A DNA stretch of 64,000 nucleotides from assembly GCF_000725345.1 (NCBI RefSeq), contig NZ_CP008852.1:3402001-3466000 (forward strand), in the 5' to 3' direction. Origin of the DNA: Pelosinus sp. UFO1. Lineage in GTDB: Bacteria > Bacillota > Negativicutes > DSM-13327. Numbering within the stretch: the stretch's first letter is position 1; each line of letters opens with the position of its first letter. Below the pieces are notes generated by a model that made no database searches, was not told where the DNA came from, and worked only from the letters and a program-made list of their open reading frames with translations. Of the stretch, positions 51,866 to 60,672 are shown piece by piece. Position numbers and translations under genes: made by a program.

Positions 51866-52160
51866 AACATTCAGCCCTTCCCTTTCATTATTACTGCTTT
51901 CTCTCTTATTCATCTACTTAGCAAATAGAAATCTCATTACAACACTATTTACTCATAAAAATCCCAAACTCCTGCAAAAGCTTGTGTAGGAACTTAGTTA
52001 TTCGGTTCTTACTTCCAGGTATTTGTCTTTTCATTTTTCTTTTTTTAAATGAGATTAAATTCACGTATTCATAATACATGGTTTTCTAACCCCAAAACCT
52101 ATTGCCTAAGACTAACATATTCTCATATAATGAAAAAAACTGGAAGGAGCGATACATAGA

Positions 52161-53453
52161 ATGGATTTTAAAAGTATGAATGATACAACCTTGCAAGAAT
52201 ACTATTCCTCATTGTCCAATCAATACGAGGACTTCCGAGCTCAAAAATTAAATTTAGATATGTCACGAGGCAAACCCTGTACAGAGCAACTAGACCTTTC
52301 TAGTGATCTTTTGGAGAGTCTTAGCAAAACTGACTACAAAACTGTAGCAGGCGTTGACTGTAGAAACTATGGCGGCGTGGATGGCATTCCTGAAGCAAAA
52401 GAACTTTTTTCCTGGATGTTAGATGCTAACCCCCAAGAAATTATGATTGGGGGAAATTCGAGTTTAACCATGATGCATGATCTTCTTTCTCGTGCTATGC
52501 TGCACGGTTTTTTAGAAAGCGAAACACCTTGGGCCAAATTACCAACCGTTAAGTTTCTCTGCCCAAGTCCAGGATATGATCGGCACTTTGCCATTTGCGA
52601 GCACCTAGGAATTGAAATGATACCTGTTGATTATCAAGAAGATGGACCAGATATGGAACAAGTGGAGAAACTAGTTGCTGCGGATCTAGCTATTAAAGGA
52701 ATTTGGTGCGTGCCCAAATATAGTAATCCTACTGGCATTACCTACTCTGATTCAGTCGTAAAGCGATTGGCAGCAATGCCGACGAAAGCGCCTGATTTTC
52801 GGATTTTCTGGGATAATGCCTATTCGGTGCATCATCTTACAAATACCCCCGATCAATTACTAGATATTTTAAAGACTTGTACACAAGCGGGTCACCCAGA
52901 TCGGGTTTTCGAATTTGCCTCCACCTCCAAAATTAGCTTTCCTGGTGCCGGTATTGCGATGCTCGTTAGCAGTGCCAATAATATCAATTGGCTTAAAAAG
53001 CATCTCAATATTCAAACCATTGGACCAGATAAACTAAATCAGCTGCGCCATGTCCGCTTCTTTAAAGATCAAGCAGGCATAGAAACACATATGCACAAGC
53101 ATGCAGCAATTATTAAACCTAAATTTGATATCGTACTGGAGATTTTAGAATCTGAGCTAGGCGATAAAAATCTTGCTTCTTGGAGTAAACCACAAGGTGG
53201 ATACTTTATCAGTTTAGACACATTGCCAGGCTGCGCTCAGAAGATAGTTGCAACGGCCGCTGCTGCCGGAGTCCTGCTCACACCTGCGGGAGCTACCTTT
53301 CCCTATGGCAATGACCCTGAAGATAAAAACATTCGCCTCTCTCCTACCTTTCCCCCAATATCAGAGCTAAAACAAGCGATGGAGCTAGTCGTTCTTTGTG
53401 TTCAATTAGTAAGTGCAGAGCAAGAATTGGTAAAAAGAAAATTACTCTCCTAG
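52161..53453 (+). CDS. Fold-type I aminotransferase (aspartate aminotransferase-like)
   Basis: A 430-residue PLP enzyme of the divergent aspartate aminotransferase group (Pfam Asp_aminotransf). The N-terminal LDMSRGKPC and DCRNYGGVDGIPEAK are typical, WCVPKYSNPTGITYS provides Asn, WDNAYSVHH the Asp/Tyr pair, and ASTSKISFPGAG the PLP lysine. It transfers amino groups between aspartate and 2-oxoacids or a related pair. GGAAGGAG precedes the ATG. Monocistronic. Confidence 0.88.
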   Translation: MDFKSMNDTTLQEYYSSLSNQYEDFRAQKLNLDMSRGKPCTEQLDLSSDLLESLSKTDYKTVAGVDCRNYGGVDGIPEAKELFSWMLDANPQEIMIGGNSSLTMMHDLLSRAMLHGFLESETPWAKLPTVKFLCPSPGYDRHFAICEHLGIEMIPVDYQEDGPDMEQVEKLVAADLAIKGIWCVPKYSNPTGITYSDSVVKRLAAMPTKAPDFRIFWDNAYSVHHLTNTPDQLLDILKTCTQAGHPDRVFEFASTSKISFPGAGIAMLVSSANNINWLKKHLNIQTIGPDKLNQLRHVRFFKDQAGIETHMHKHAAIIKPKFDIVLEILESELGDKNLASWSKPQGGYFISLDTLPGCAQKIVATAAAAGVLLTPAGATFPYGNDPEDKNIRLSPTFPPISELKQAMELVVLCVQLVSAEQELVKRKLLS

Positions 53454-53556
53454 AAATCATTTATTATACTTAAAATTATTAAAAAATAACTATTATTTAC
53501 TAGGGAAAGTGGTATAATATAGGTAATAAATTAAAACTATGGATGAGGTGTTGATA

Positions 53557-54156
53557 ATGTCCAAGGATTTTTACACAGCTTTACAAGGAAGACGTTCGGT
53601 ATATGGTCTTAGCAAAGAATCAGTGATCTCCGATGAAAAAATACAGGAAGTAATTGAAGCTGCTGTTAAACATACCCCCTCTGCCTTTAACTCACAAAGT
53701 GGGAGAGTGCTTCTTTTATTAGGAGGACAGCATGATAAATTGTGGGATATTACGAAAGAAGCCCTCCGAAAGATCGTCCCCGCAGATGCTTTTGCCCCTA
53801 CTGAAGAAAAAATAAATTCCTTTAAGAGCGGTTATGGAACAGTATTATTCTTTGAGGATGAAACTGTTATAAAAGAACTACAGAGCAAATTCGCTCTCTA
53901 TAAAGATAATTTCCCCATTTGGTCACATCACGCTTCTGGAATGTTACAGTTTGTCGTTTGGACAGGATTAGAAGCAGAAGGATTGGGTGCCTCCTTACAA
54001 CATTATGGGGCTCTTATCGAGGATCAAGTCAGTCAGCAGTGGAATGTTCCATCTACATGGAAATTGATTGCTCAAATGCCTTTTGGCAAAACTACCGCTC
54101 AGCCTGGCGATAAAGAATTTAAGCCACTAGAAGAACGAATTAAAGTTTTTAAATAA
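53557..54156 (+). CDS. Nitroreductase-family flavoprotein (Frm2-like)
   Basis: A 199-residue FMN enzyme. The N-terminal ALQGRRSVYGLSKES and HTPSAFNSQSGRVLLL, and the later GLGASLQHYG and PFGKTTAQPGDKE, place it with the short Frm2/Hbn1-like nitroreductases. The start is ATG at 53557 with GAGGTG 6 nt upstream. A TATAAT at about 53515 is the likely -10. Reduces nitro compounds or quinones with NAD(P)H; true substrate unknown. Confidence 0.88.
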   Translation: MSKDFYTALQGRRSVYGLSKESVISDEKIQEVIEAAVKHTPSAFNSQSGRVLLLLGGQHDKLWDITKEALRKIVPADAFAPTEEKINSFKSGYGTVLFFEDETVIKELQSKFALYKDNFPIWSHHASGMLQFVVWTGLEAEGLGASLQHYGALIEDQVSQQWNVPSTWKLIAQMPFGKTTAQPGDKEFKPLEERIKVFK

Positions 54157-54163
54157 GTAACGT

Positions 54164-54203
54164 AAAAAGCAGCTCTAAACCAAGTTGGTTTGGAACTGCT
54201 TTT
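54164..54203 (+). terminator. Terminator after the nitroreductase gene
   Basis: AAAAAGCAG-TC-AAACC against GGTTT-GA-CTGCTTTT. Confidence 0.85.
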
Positions 54204-54257
54204 CGCTATTTGAATACACTAAGGATGTAATCCCCCATTGAACATCTATTCAATTAA

Positions 54258-54320
54258 ATGCAAAAACATGGCATTGGAGTAAAACCAGTTAGAGAAGTTA
54301 TTCTCGATAAAGAACTATAG
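54258..54320 (+). pseudogene. Possible C-terminal gene remnant
   Basis: A frame MQKHGIGVKPVREVILDKEL followed by a stop, with protein-like codon use but no ribosome site and no upstream body. It could be the end of a gene lost from this spot. Chance is quite possible. Confidence 0.2.
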
Positions 54321-54340
54321 TTAGCTTAGATCAACTGATA

Positions 54341-54384
54341 AATGCCCAAAAGGCCGCAAAATCTTGCGTCCTTTTGGGCATTTA
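54341..54384 (-). terminator. Terminator after the porin gene
   Basis: AATGCCCAAAAGG-CGCAA/TTGCG-CCTTTTGGGCATT with a 4-nt loop; A and T tracts on both sides. Confidence 0.88.
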
Positions 54385-54419
54385 TTATTACTTCATTTTT
54401 AAATTTTAAAAATAATTTC

Positions 54420-55370
54420 TTAGAAGCTATGAGTAAATGTTGCTTCCAGTTTCGTATTATGCTGTCCACTACTGATTTGTTTTTGGTCTTTGTAGACAAG
54501 CTCTAGTTCTTGGTTTTCACTTAACTTATGGATTACACCATAGTAAAAACCTCGGTTGTCATTATCAAAATCACTCTGTCCGCCCATATCACCATTGGTT
54601 TCTACCCTAAAGTTAGTGATATAAGCTGCCGTTTTATCATTGAAGCCATAGTTGAAGCTTGCTGCGTAGGCTTTGTTATCTACATTACTGCTTGATTTTG
54701 CAAACTCTGCCGTTACACTGTTTTTCCCAAATTTATAGGTTCCATCAGTGGCCCAATGATTGGTGCTTTCGCCACCATTATATTGGTATCGTCCTAATGT
54801 AACTCCCCAGCTTAGATCTTCATTTGCCTTAAAGCCAGTCCGAATTGCATATATTTTATTGTCCTCTGACCCTATGTTATCTTCCTTGGCAAAAAGGGCT
54901 GATACATCAACAACACCCACTGTACCAGAAGCACTCAAGCCATCAACAAAAACATTTTTTCCAATATTAGAATCCGCTCTACTATATAAAAGCGCGGTTG
55001 CTCCTACTGTTGCATCTTGGCGTCCAAGCTTGTAGACAACTTGGTCTTTCTTGTAATTCACTCCAAATTGATCTAAGGCAATCACTGCCTTCTTTCCTGC
55101 TCCATATGTATCTCCATTAAAATCTCCAAGGGAAGGATTCGATGCATATTGGCCGCCAAGACGTCCATACAATGACCAACCAGCCCCTAGATCTGTTTCT
55201 CCTTTCAGCTTGAAGGTATAGATACCACCAGAAACATTAGGATTGCCTTCCGCTGTCTCCCTTGCTAGCTTGACTGATACATCACCAGATAAATCAACTG
55301 GCGCAGCAAAAGCCACTGAAGTTAAAGATACACTTAAACTAGCTAACGTCATTGCTATAACTTTTTTCAT
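54420..55370 (-). CDS. Outer-membrane porin
   Basis: A 316-residue protein with a Sec signal (MKKVIAMTLASLSVSLTSVAFA) and a mature part of alternating, amphipathic beta strands (GAGWSLYGRLGGQYAS, YKLGRQDATVG, YAASFNYGFNDKTAAYIT). It ends in aromatic residue F (THSF) as beta-barrel proteins do. This implies an outer membrane in an otherwise Firmicutes-type genome. GGGTGG precedes the ATG at 55370. A perfect Fur box 41 bp upstream suggests iron control. Confidence 0.85.
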   Translation of the reverse strand: MKKVIAMTLASLSVSLTSVAFAAPVDLSGDVSVKLARETAEGNPNVSGGIYTFKLKGETDLGAGWSLYGRLGGQYASNPSLGDFNGDTYGAGKKAVIALDQFGVNYKKDQVVYKLGRQDATVGATALLYSRADSNIGKNVFVDGLSASGTVGVVDVSALFAKEDNIGSEDNKIYAIRTGFKANEDLSWGVTLGRYQYNGGESTNHWATDGTYKFGKNSVTAEFAKSSSNVDNKAYAASFNYGFNDKTAAYITNFRVETNGDMGGQSDFDNDNRGFYYGVIHKLSENQELELVYKDQKQISSGQHNTKLEATFTHSF

Positions 55371-55410
55371 TTCATCCACCCTTTTTGATATTTTATTATA
55401 ATAGCGATAT

Positions 55411-55425
55411 TGATAATCATTATCA
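55411..55425 (-). promoter_or_regulatory. Fur box before the porin gene
   Basis: TGATAATCATTATCA, a perfect 7-1-7 match to the Fur consensus (TGATAATNATTATCA). Confidence 0.85.
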
Positions 55426-55440
55426 TTTTATATAATAAAA

Positions 55441-55474
55441 CAATCCTCTTAGATTGTCAACCTAAGAGGATGAA
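55441..55474 (-). terminator. Terminator after the ArsR gene
   Basis: ATCCTCTTAG/CTAAGAGGAT stem followed on the minus strand by TGTTTTATT. Confidence 0.82.
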
Positions 55475-55498
55475 TTCTAGTACTGTAAAGTTTTTCTA

Positions 55499-55834
55499 CT
55501 ACAATAAGGACTCTTTTTGAAAACGATCTAGCATGCTAATCGTATTAATTAGGTGATTATTAAAAATTTGACGTGCTATCTTTAATAATTCCTCTATCAT
55601 TGGATCTTGCAGGGAATAAAGTACTCTTGTTCCTTCTTTCCGAGTTGTAACAATATTTTTATTGCGTAGAATCGCCAATTGCTGGGAAACTGCTGCCCCC
55701 TCGACTCCGCATAATGACTGTAGTTCATTGACATTCTTATCTCCATCACACAAAAACTCTAAGATTCTAACGCGCAAAGGATGGGATAAGGCTTTAAAAA
55801 AGTCAGCTTTAAACTGTTGAACTTCTCTGTTCAT
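55499..55834 (-). CDS. ArsR-family regulator
   Basis: A 111-residue winged-helix repressor: FFKALSHPLRVRILEFLCDGDKNVNELQSLCGVEGAAVSQQLAILRNKNIV, then a beta hairpin. Cys in FLCDG and SLCGV are placed like the sensing Cys pair of BigR/SqrR-type sulfide or redox sensors rather than arsenic sensors; inference. AAGGAG precedes the ATG at 55834. It diverges from the SulP gene across a perfect long inverted repeat, which is its likely operator. Confidence 0.87.
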   Translation of the reverse strand: MNREVQQFKADFFKALSHPLRVRILEFLCDGDKNVNELQSLCGVEGAAVSQQLAILRNKNIVTTRKEGTRVLYSLQDPMIEELLKIARQIFNNHLINTISMLDRFQKESLL

Positions 55835-55864
55835 ATACTTCTCCTTTGTTATCAATGCATAGCG

Positions 55865-55908
55865 ATATATATTCAAATATAGGGATATAACATTATTTGA
55901 ATATATAT
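55865..55908. promoter_or_regulatory. Operator of the divergent arsR/sulP pair
   Basis: ATATATATTCAAAT and ATTTGAATATATAT, perfect 14-bp arms separated by 16 bp, centred between the two genes. Two ArsR dimers or one dimer on each arm could bind. Confidence 0.7.
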
Positions 55909-56016
55909 TACTATGTATTAATGAAAATATCAATATATTATTATTGCACATTTTTTTTATATGGGTGTATAATAATGATCTATCAGTTGTTGTTTAAAGA
56001 GAAAGGGGACTTTTCC

Positions 56017-57738
56017 ATGACACGCGCTATTAGAGTACCACTAAAGCGTTATTTTACTAGTTTTTTCAAAAAAGATCTACTAGCAGGTCTTACAGTTGGC
56101 GTCATTTCACTACCACTTGCCATGGCCTTTGCCATTGCCTCTGGCGCAAATCCCGAAAACGGAATCTACACTACCATTATTGCAGCTTGCATTGTCGCTC
56201 TTTTTGGTGGCAGCAAATATCAAGTAGCTGGCCCTACTGGTGCCTTTATTCCTATCCTACTATCTATCGTATTGACATACGGGTATGAAAACCTGCTCAT
56301 CGCTGGATTTTTGTCTGGAATACTCCTTATTATTATGGGACTCTTCGATATGGGTTCACTGATTAAATTTATCCCTCGTTCGGTAACGATAGGCTTTACA
56401 GCGGGGATTGCTGTCAACATCTTTACAGGGCAAATCGCTAATTTTCTTGGTCTTACAGGGCTAGAACGTCATGAGAGCTTTCTTGCTACTATGGAGGATA
56501 TTATTAACCACCTTACTACAATAAATCCTTATAGCACGCTAACGGCTGTAATCTGTTTGGCAATCATTTTAATTACACCCCGATTTTTACCTAAGGTCCC
56601 CGGTTCTCTTCTTGGACTTATCACTTCAACAGTCATCTCTTCCGTATTTTTCCCCAATGATGTCACTACCATAGCTTCTGCGTTCGGTGGAATTCCTGGG
56701 AATTTGCCCCACATGAAATTTCCTGATTTTACTCTAGATAAATTACAGTTACTTCTGCAACCAGCCCTTACCATTGCACTATTAGGAGCCATTGAATCCT
56801 TACTGTCCGCTGTTGTTGCAGATGGTATGACAGGCACCAGGCATAATAGTAATAAAGAATTAATGGGACAAGGTCTGGCGAATATGATTATTCCATTGTT
56901 CGGAGGCATTCCTGCTACTGGTGCCATCGCCCGCACTGCGACCAATATCAAATCAGGAGCCGCCACACGTTATTCCATCGTCATTTCCGCCCTATTTGTC
57001 TTAGTGGCCATGTTAGTTCTTGCGCCCTATGCCGGTCTGATCCCCCTTGCGAGTATGGCTCCAGTACTTATGATTGTTGCTTACAACATGAGTCAACACC
57101 AAGCTTTTGTTGGTATCTTAAAAGTCCGAACTTTTAGTGCTGGTGTATTACTGATTACATTTTTTCTCACCGTCCTGACTAATTTAACAATTGCTGTTGA
57201 AATCGGCTTGCTACTAGCCATGGTGCTTTTTGTTAAACGAATGAGTCAGGCTATGGTAGTAACCCAAGTCATCCCTGACCAGGAACACAACCTAGTCGAA
57301 GTCTTGGATCAAGACATGCCCAACTCCCAGGATTGTTCACAAATTAGTATTTACAGTATTGAAGGTCCATTATTTTTCGGAGCTGCGCAAATGTTTTCGG
57401 AAAGCATTATGAATACGATTCACTATGATCCTAAAATTGTTATCTTACGTATGAGCAAAGTTCCTTTGATTGATATTACAGGTGAAAACCATTTACGCAC
57501 CATTGTTGAAACTCTGCAAAAAAAAGGAACTATGGTATTAGTGTGCGGCTTAAATCAACAACCAGAGAAAAAGTTGAAAAGCACAGGACTTTATAAAAAA
57601 ATCGGCGCGCACCATTTCTTCCCTCATACAAATCATGCATTAACTTACGCACTAGAAAATGTCAATCAAAGTTACTGCCGAAACTGCCAAGGGGATGTTT
57701 TCAAACAATGTGCACTGATTCGAGAACAGACTTCCTAA
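56017..57738 (+). CDS. SulP-family anion transporter with STAS domain
   Basis: A 573-residue SulP/SLC26 carrier. The transmembrane part starts near residue 20 (DLLAGLTVGVISLPLAMAFAIASG) and holds the VAGPTGAF motif. The C-terminal STAS domain is at about 450-550 (FFGAAQMFSESIMNTI, PLIDITGENHLRTI). The tail carries a Cys cluster (YCRNCQGDVFKQC) not usual for the family. Imports sulfate, bicarbonate or another anion. ATG at 56017 behind AAAGGGGA. Likely repressed by the divergent ArsR protein. Confidence 0.88.
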   Translation: MTRAIRVPLKRYFTSFFKKDLLAGLTVGVISLPLAMAFAIASGANPENGIYTTIIAACIVALFGGSKYQVAGPTGAFIPILLSIVLTYGYENLLIAGFLSGILLIIMGLFDMGSLIKFIPRSVTIGFTAGIAVNIFTGQIANFLGLTGLERHESFLATMEDIINHLTTINPYSTLTAVICLAIILITPRFLPKVPGSLLGLITSTVISSVFFPNDVTTIASAFGGIPGNLPHMKFPDFTLDKLQLLLQPALTIALLGAIESLLSAVVADGMTGTRHNSNKELMGQGLANMIIPLFGGIPATGAIARTATNIKSGAATRYSIVISALFVLVAMLVLAPYAGLIPLASMAPVLMIVAYNMSQHQAFVGILKVRTFSAGVLLITFFLTVLTNLTIAVEIGLLLAMVLFVKRMSQAMVVTQVIPDQEHNLVEVLDQDMPNSQDCSQISIYSIEGPLFFGAAQMFSESIMNTIHYDPKIVILRMSKVPLIDITGENHLRTIVETLQKKGTMVLVCGLNQQPEKKLKSTGLYKKIGAHHFFPHTNHALTYALENVNQSYCRNCQGDVFKQCALIREQTS

Positions 57739-57812
57739 TAAAACTCTGGCAAAGTTCTGGAACAGAACCATCTTTGCAGGATTTTGCCGTTGTTTTATGA
57801 CAGTGTTAATCA

Positions 57813-57908
57813 AAGAACGACTAAGGCTTGTGCCAAGTCCTCGGACGCAGGCAGAAGCCTTAGTCGTTCTTACTTGGAATCAAGAAAGTGTTAACCTTTC
57901 TGATTCCG
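57813..57908 (+). repeat. Structured repeat, copy 7, rearranged left end (family 2)
   Basis: The right two thirds match the family. The left hairpin is replaced by AAAGAACGACTAAGGCTT, the reverse complement of the inner AAGCCTTAGTCGTTCTT. This makes a long palindrome and looks like an inversion or hybrid of two copies. The CCG end joins the terminator A-tract. Confidence 0.82.
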
Positions 57909-57950
57909 CAAAAAAGAGACTTGATACAATTGTATCAAGTCTCTTTTGCC
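57908..57950. terminator. Bidirectional terminator between sulP and clpB
   Basis: Perfect palindrome: AAAAGAGACTTGATACAA/TTGTATCAAGTCTCTTTT. Serves both convergent genes. Confidence 0.92.
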
Positions 57951-57953
57951 TTT

Positions 57954-60533
57954 TTATCGATTAGACAAGGTAATAACGCCTGCCTGCACGTTAAGTTTTA
58001 CAGTGCTGCCTTCCATAACTTCTCCCCGGACAATTTTTTTACTCAATTCCGTTTCAATTGCCCTGCTAATTTGCCTACGAAGTGGTCTAGCACCAAATGC
58101 TGGATCATAACCATCTTTCGCCAAGAGTGCCAATACGGACTGGTCCCAATCTAAGGTAATATTCATCTGTTTTTGTAAACGTTTGTTTAGCCCCTTCAAT
58201 AAGATGTCAGCTATGCTGCCTACTTGTTCTTTTGTCAGAGCACTAAAGACAATGACATCATCGATACGGTTTAAAAATTCCGGTCTAAAGTGTGTTTTCA
58301 GCATACTAAGTACTCTTTCTTTTGCCACTTCAAACTCATGCTGCAAGATTTCACTTGATCCAAGATTAGATGTCATGATAACAACCGTATTTTTAAAGTT
58401 TACGGTCCGCCCCTTCCCATCTGTCAGACGGCCATCATCTAACACCTGTAACAAAATATTAAATACATCACTATGGGCCTTTTCAATTTCATCTAACAAG
58501 ATCACACTGTAAGGACGACGGCGTACTGCTTCCGTCAACTGCCCACCTTCATCATGACCAATATACCCAGGAGGTGCACCAACCAAACGCGCTACAGTAT
58601 GTTTTTCCATATATTCGCTCATGTCCAAGCGAATCATGCTGCGTTCATCATCAAACAATACTTCCGCCAATGTTTTCGCTAATTCTGTTTTACCAACCCC
58701 TGTCGGACCTAGAAAAATGAAGGAACCAATCGGACGATTTGGATCTTTAATCCCTGCTCTTGCCCTAATGATAGCCTCACTTACGGCCTGCACAGCATCA
58801 TCTTGTCCAATTACCCGCTCATGAAGAATGGTTTCCAAATTCGCCAATTTTTCTCGTTCGCCAGCTAACATACGACTGACAGGTATCCCCGTCCAACGGC
58901 TAACAATCTTGGCAATATCATCTTCGCCTACTTCTTCTTTTAACATAACCTTATGATCATGTTTTTGATTCAAAAGCTCGTCTTCCTTCTTCAGACGCCC
59001 TTCCAATGCTGGTAACTTACCGTACTTTAGCTCCGCTAAATGATTGAGATCATAAGCTCGTTCTGCCATCTCCATTTCTTTCTTGACGGCTTCAATTTCC
59101 TTCTTAAGACTACGCAAACGTAAAATCGCTTGTTTTTCCCCTTCCCACTGGGCTTTTAAGACATCAGTTTCCTGACGATGTTTTTTCAATTCTTCCTCAA
59201 TACCAGCCAGTTTTTCAACGGAAGAAACATCACTTTCCTTTTTAAGGGCTTGTTCTTCAATTTCCAGCTGCATTACTCGACGCAAAATTTCATCCAATTC
59301 GCTAGGCATAGAATCAATTTCAGTACGCAGCTTAGCGGCTGCTTCATCCATCAAGTCGATTGCCTTATCAGGCAAAAATCGGTCAGAGATATAACGATCA
59401 GACAATACAGCTGCCGCAACAAGTGCCGAATCTTTAATGCGAACGCCATGATGAATCTCATAACGTTCTTTCAAACCGCGTAAAATAGAAATCGTATCTT
59501 CAACTGTCGGCTGATCAACAAGTACTGGCTGAAAGCGCCGTTCTAAGGCAGCATCTTTTTCAATGTATTTGCGATATTCATTCAAGGTCGTAGCACCGAT
59601 GCAGCGCAGTTCCCCTCTAGCCAGCATAGGTTTTAGAATATTGCCAGCATCCATCGAACCCTCAGAAGCTCCAGCACCTACTACTGTATGAAGTTCATCA
59701 ATAAACAGCAGGATTTTCCCTTCGGATTTAACAATTTCATTTAAGACATTTTTTAGACGTTCTTCAAATTCCCCTCTGTATTTGGCGCCAGCTACCAAGG
59801 AACTAAGATCCAAGGAATATAAGCTTTTATTCTTCAGAGTTTCTGGTACATCTCCAGCTACAATACGACGAGCTAATCCTTCGGCAATCGCTGTTTTTCC
59901 CACACCAGGCTCACCAATAAGCACTGGATTGTTCTTTGTACGGCGAGACAAAATTTCTACCGTCCTTCGAATTTCCTCATCCCGCCCAATGACCGGATCT
60001 AGTTTTCCCTGTTTAGCCATCTCTGTCAAATCCCGTCCATATTTGGACAAGGCTTGGTAACCCTCTTCTGGATTGTCACTCGTTATCCGTTGCCCCTTAC
60101 GATAATTTGCTACAATCTGCTGAATGCGGCTGCGGTGCAGCCCAAATTCCCGGCAAACCTCCACTACATCACTATCACCATCATCCACAACAGCCAGTAA
60201 TAAATGTTCAGTGCTGACATATTCGTCCTTCATGCTAGCAGCTATTTTTTCAGCTAACCCTAATACCCGAATCATGGCTGTATTCATCCGCAGACCACCT
60301 TCTTGTCCACGGACAGAAGGCTGATTGCTGATGATTTTTTCTAATTTAGCTTTGAGAAGTTTCTCATCAATTTTGCACTCGGCGAGAATCTGCCCAATCA
60401 TTCCGTCCTCTTCTTTTACTAATGCCAGCAATAAATGACGTGTAGTCATCTCTTGGTGATAATGTAAAGCAGTTAACTGCTGTGCCTCTGAAACAGCAGC
60501 CATTGCCCTTTGTGTATATTTTTCTTGCCCCAT
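57954..60533 (-). CDS. clpB: ATP-dependent protein disaggregase ClpB
   Basis: An 859-residue AAA+ Hsp100 disaggregase. An N-terminal double Clp_N repeat (residues 1-145) is followed by the first AAA+ module with GEPGVGKT near 207, the coiled-coil middle domain (about 410-530), and the second AAA+ module with GPTGVGKTE near 605 and its DEIEKAH Walker B. The middle domain separates ClpB from ClpC/A. Works with DnaK/DnaJ on aggregates in the cytosol. GGAGGGG precedes the ATG. A DnaJ-like gene lies just upstream; no CIRCE element is visible. Confidence 0.95.
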   Translation of the reverse strand: MGQEKYTQRAMAAVSEAQQLTALHYHQEMTTRHLLLALVKEEDGMIGQILAECKIDEKLLKAKLEKIISNQPSVRGQEGGLRMNTAMIRVLGLAEKIAASMKDEYVSTEHLLLAVVDDGDSDVVEVCREFGLHRSRIQQIVANYRKGQRITSDNPEEGYQALSKYGRDLTEMAKQGKLDPVIGRDEEIRRTVEILSRRTKNNPVLIGEPGVGKTAIAEGLARRIVAGDVPETLKNKSLYSLDLSSLVAGAKYRGEFEERLKNVLNEIVKSEGKILLFIDELHTVVGAGASEGSMDAGNILKPMLARGELRCIGATTLNEYRKYIEKDAALERRFQPVLVDQPTVEDTISILRGLKERYEIHHGVRIKDSALVAAAVLSDRYISDRFLPDKAIDLMDEAAAKLRTEIDSMPSELDEILRRVMQLEIEEQALKKESDVSSVEKLAGIEEELKKHRQETDVLKAQWEGEKQAILRLRSLKKEIEAVKKEMEMAERAYDLNHLAELKYGKLPALEGRLKKEDELLNQKHDHKVMLKEEVGEDDIAKIVSRWTGIPVSRMLAGEREKLANLETILHERVIGQDDAVQAVSEAIIRARAGIKDPNRPIGSFIFLGPTGVGKTELAKTLAEVLFDDERSMIRLDMSEYMEKHTVARLVGAPPGYIGHDEGGQLTEAVRRRPYSVILLDEIEKAHSDVFNILLQVLDDGRLTDGKGRTVNFKNTVVIMTSNLGSSEILQHEFEVAKERVLSMLKTHFRPEFLNRIDDVIVFSALTKEQVGSIADILLKGLNKRLQKQMNITLDWDQSVLALLAKDGYDPAFGARPLRRQISRAIETELSKKIVRGEVMEGSTVKLNVQAGVITLSNR

Positions 60534-60672
60534 AATAAATCCCCTCCAATAATCTTTCTATCTAAGTTACAAATATGTTTAAGGCCAATCGTCAGAAATG
60601 GATGCCCTATATCTCATTTCTGGCAGACCAACAATATAAAGTGAATTCATTCTATATAAGCCCTACTTGATC

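Noticed and set aside
56529-56966. 145-codon minus-strand frame inside the SulP gene
   Set aside because: Antisense shadow of a clear transporter gene.
20154-57908. CRISPR array
   Set aside because: Repeats are dispersed, about 96 bp long and hairpin-rich, with no regular short spacers and no cas genes.
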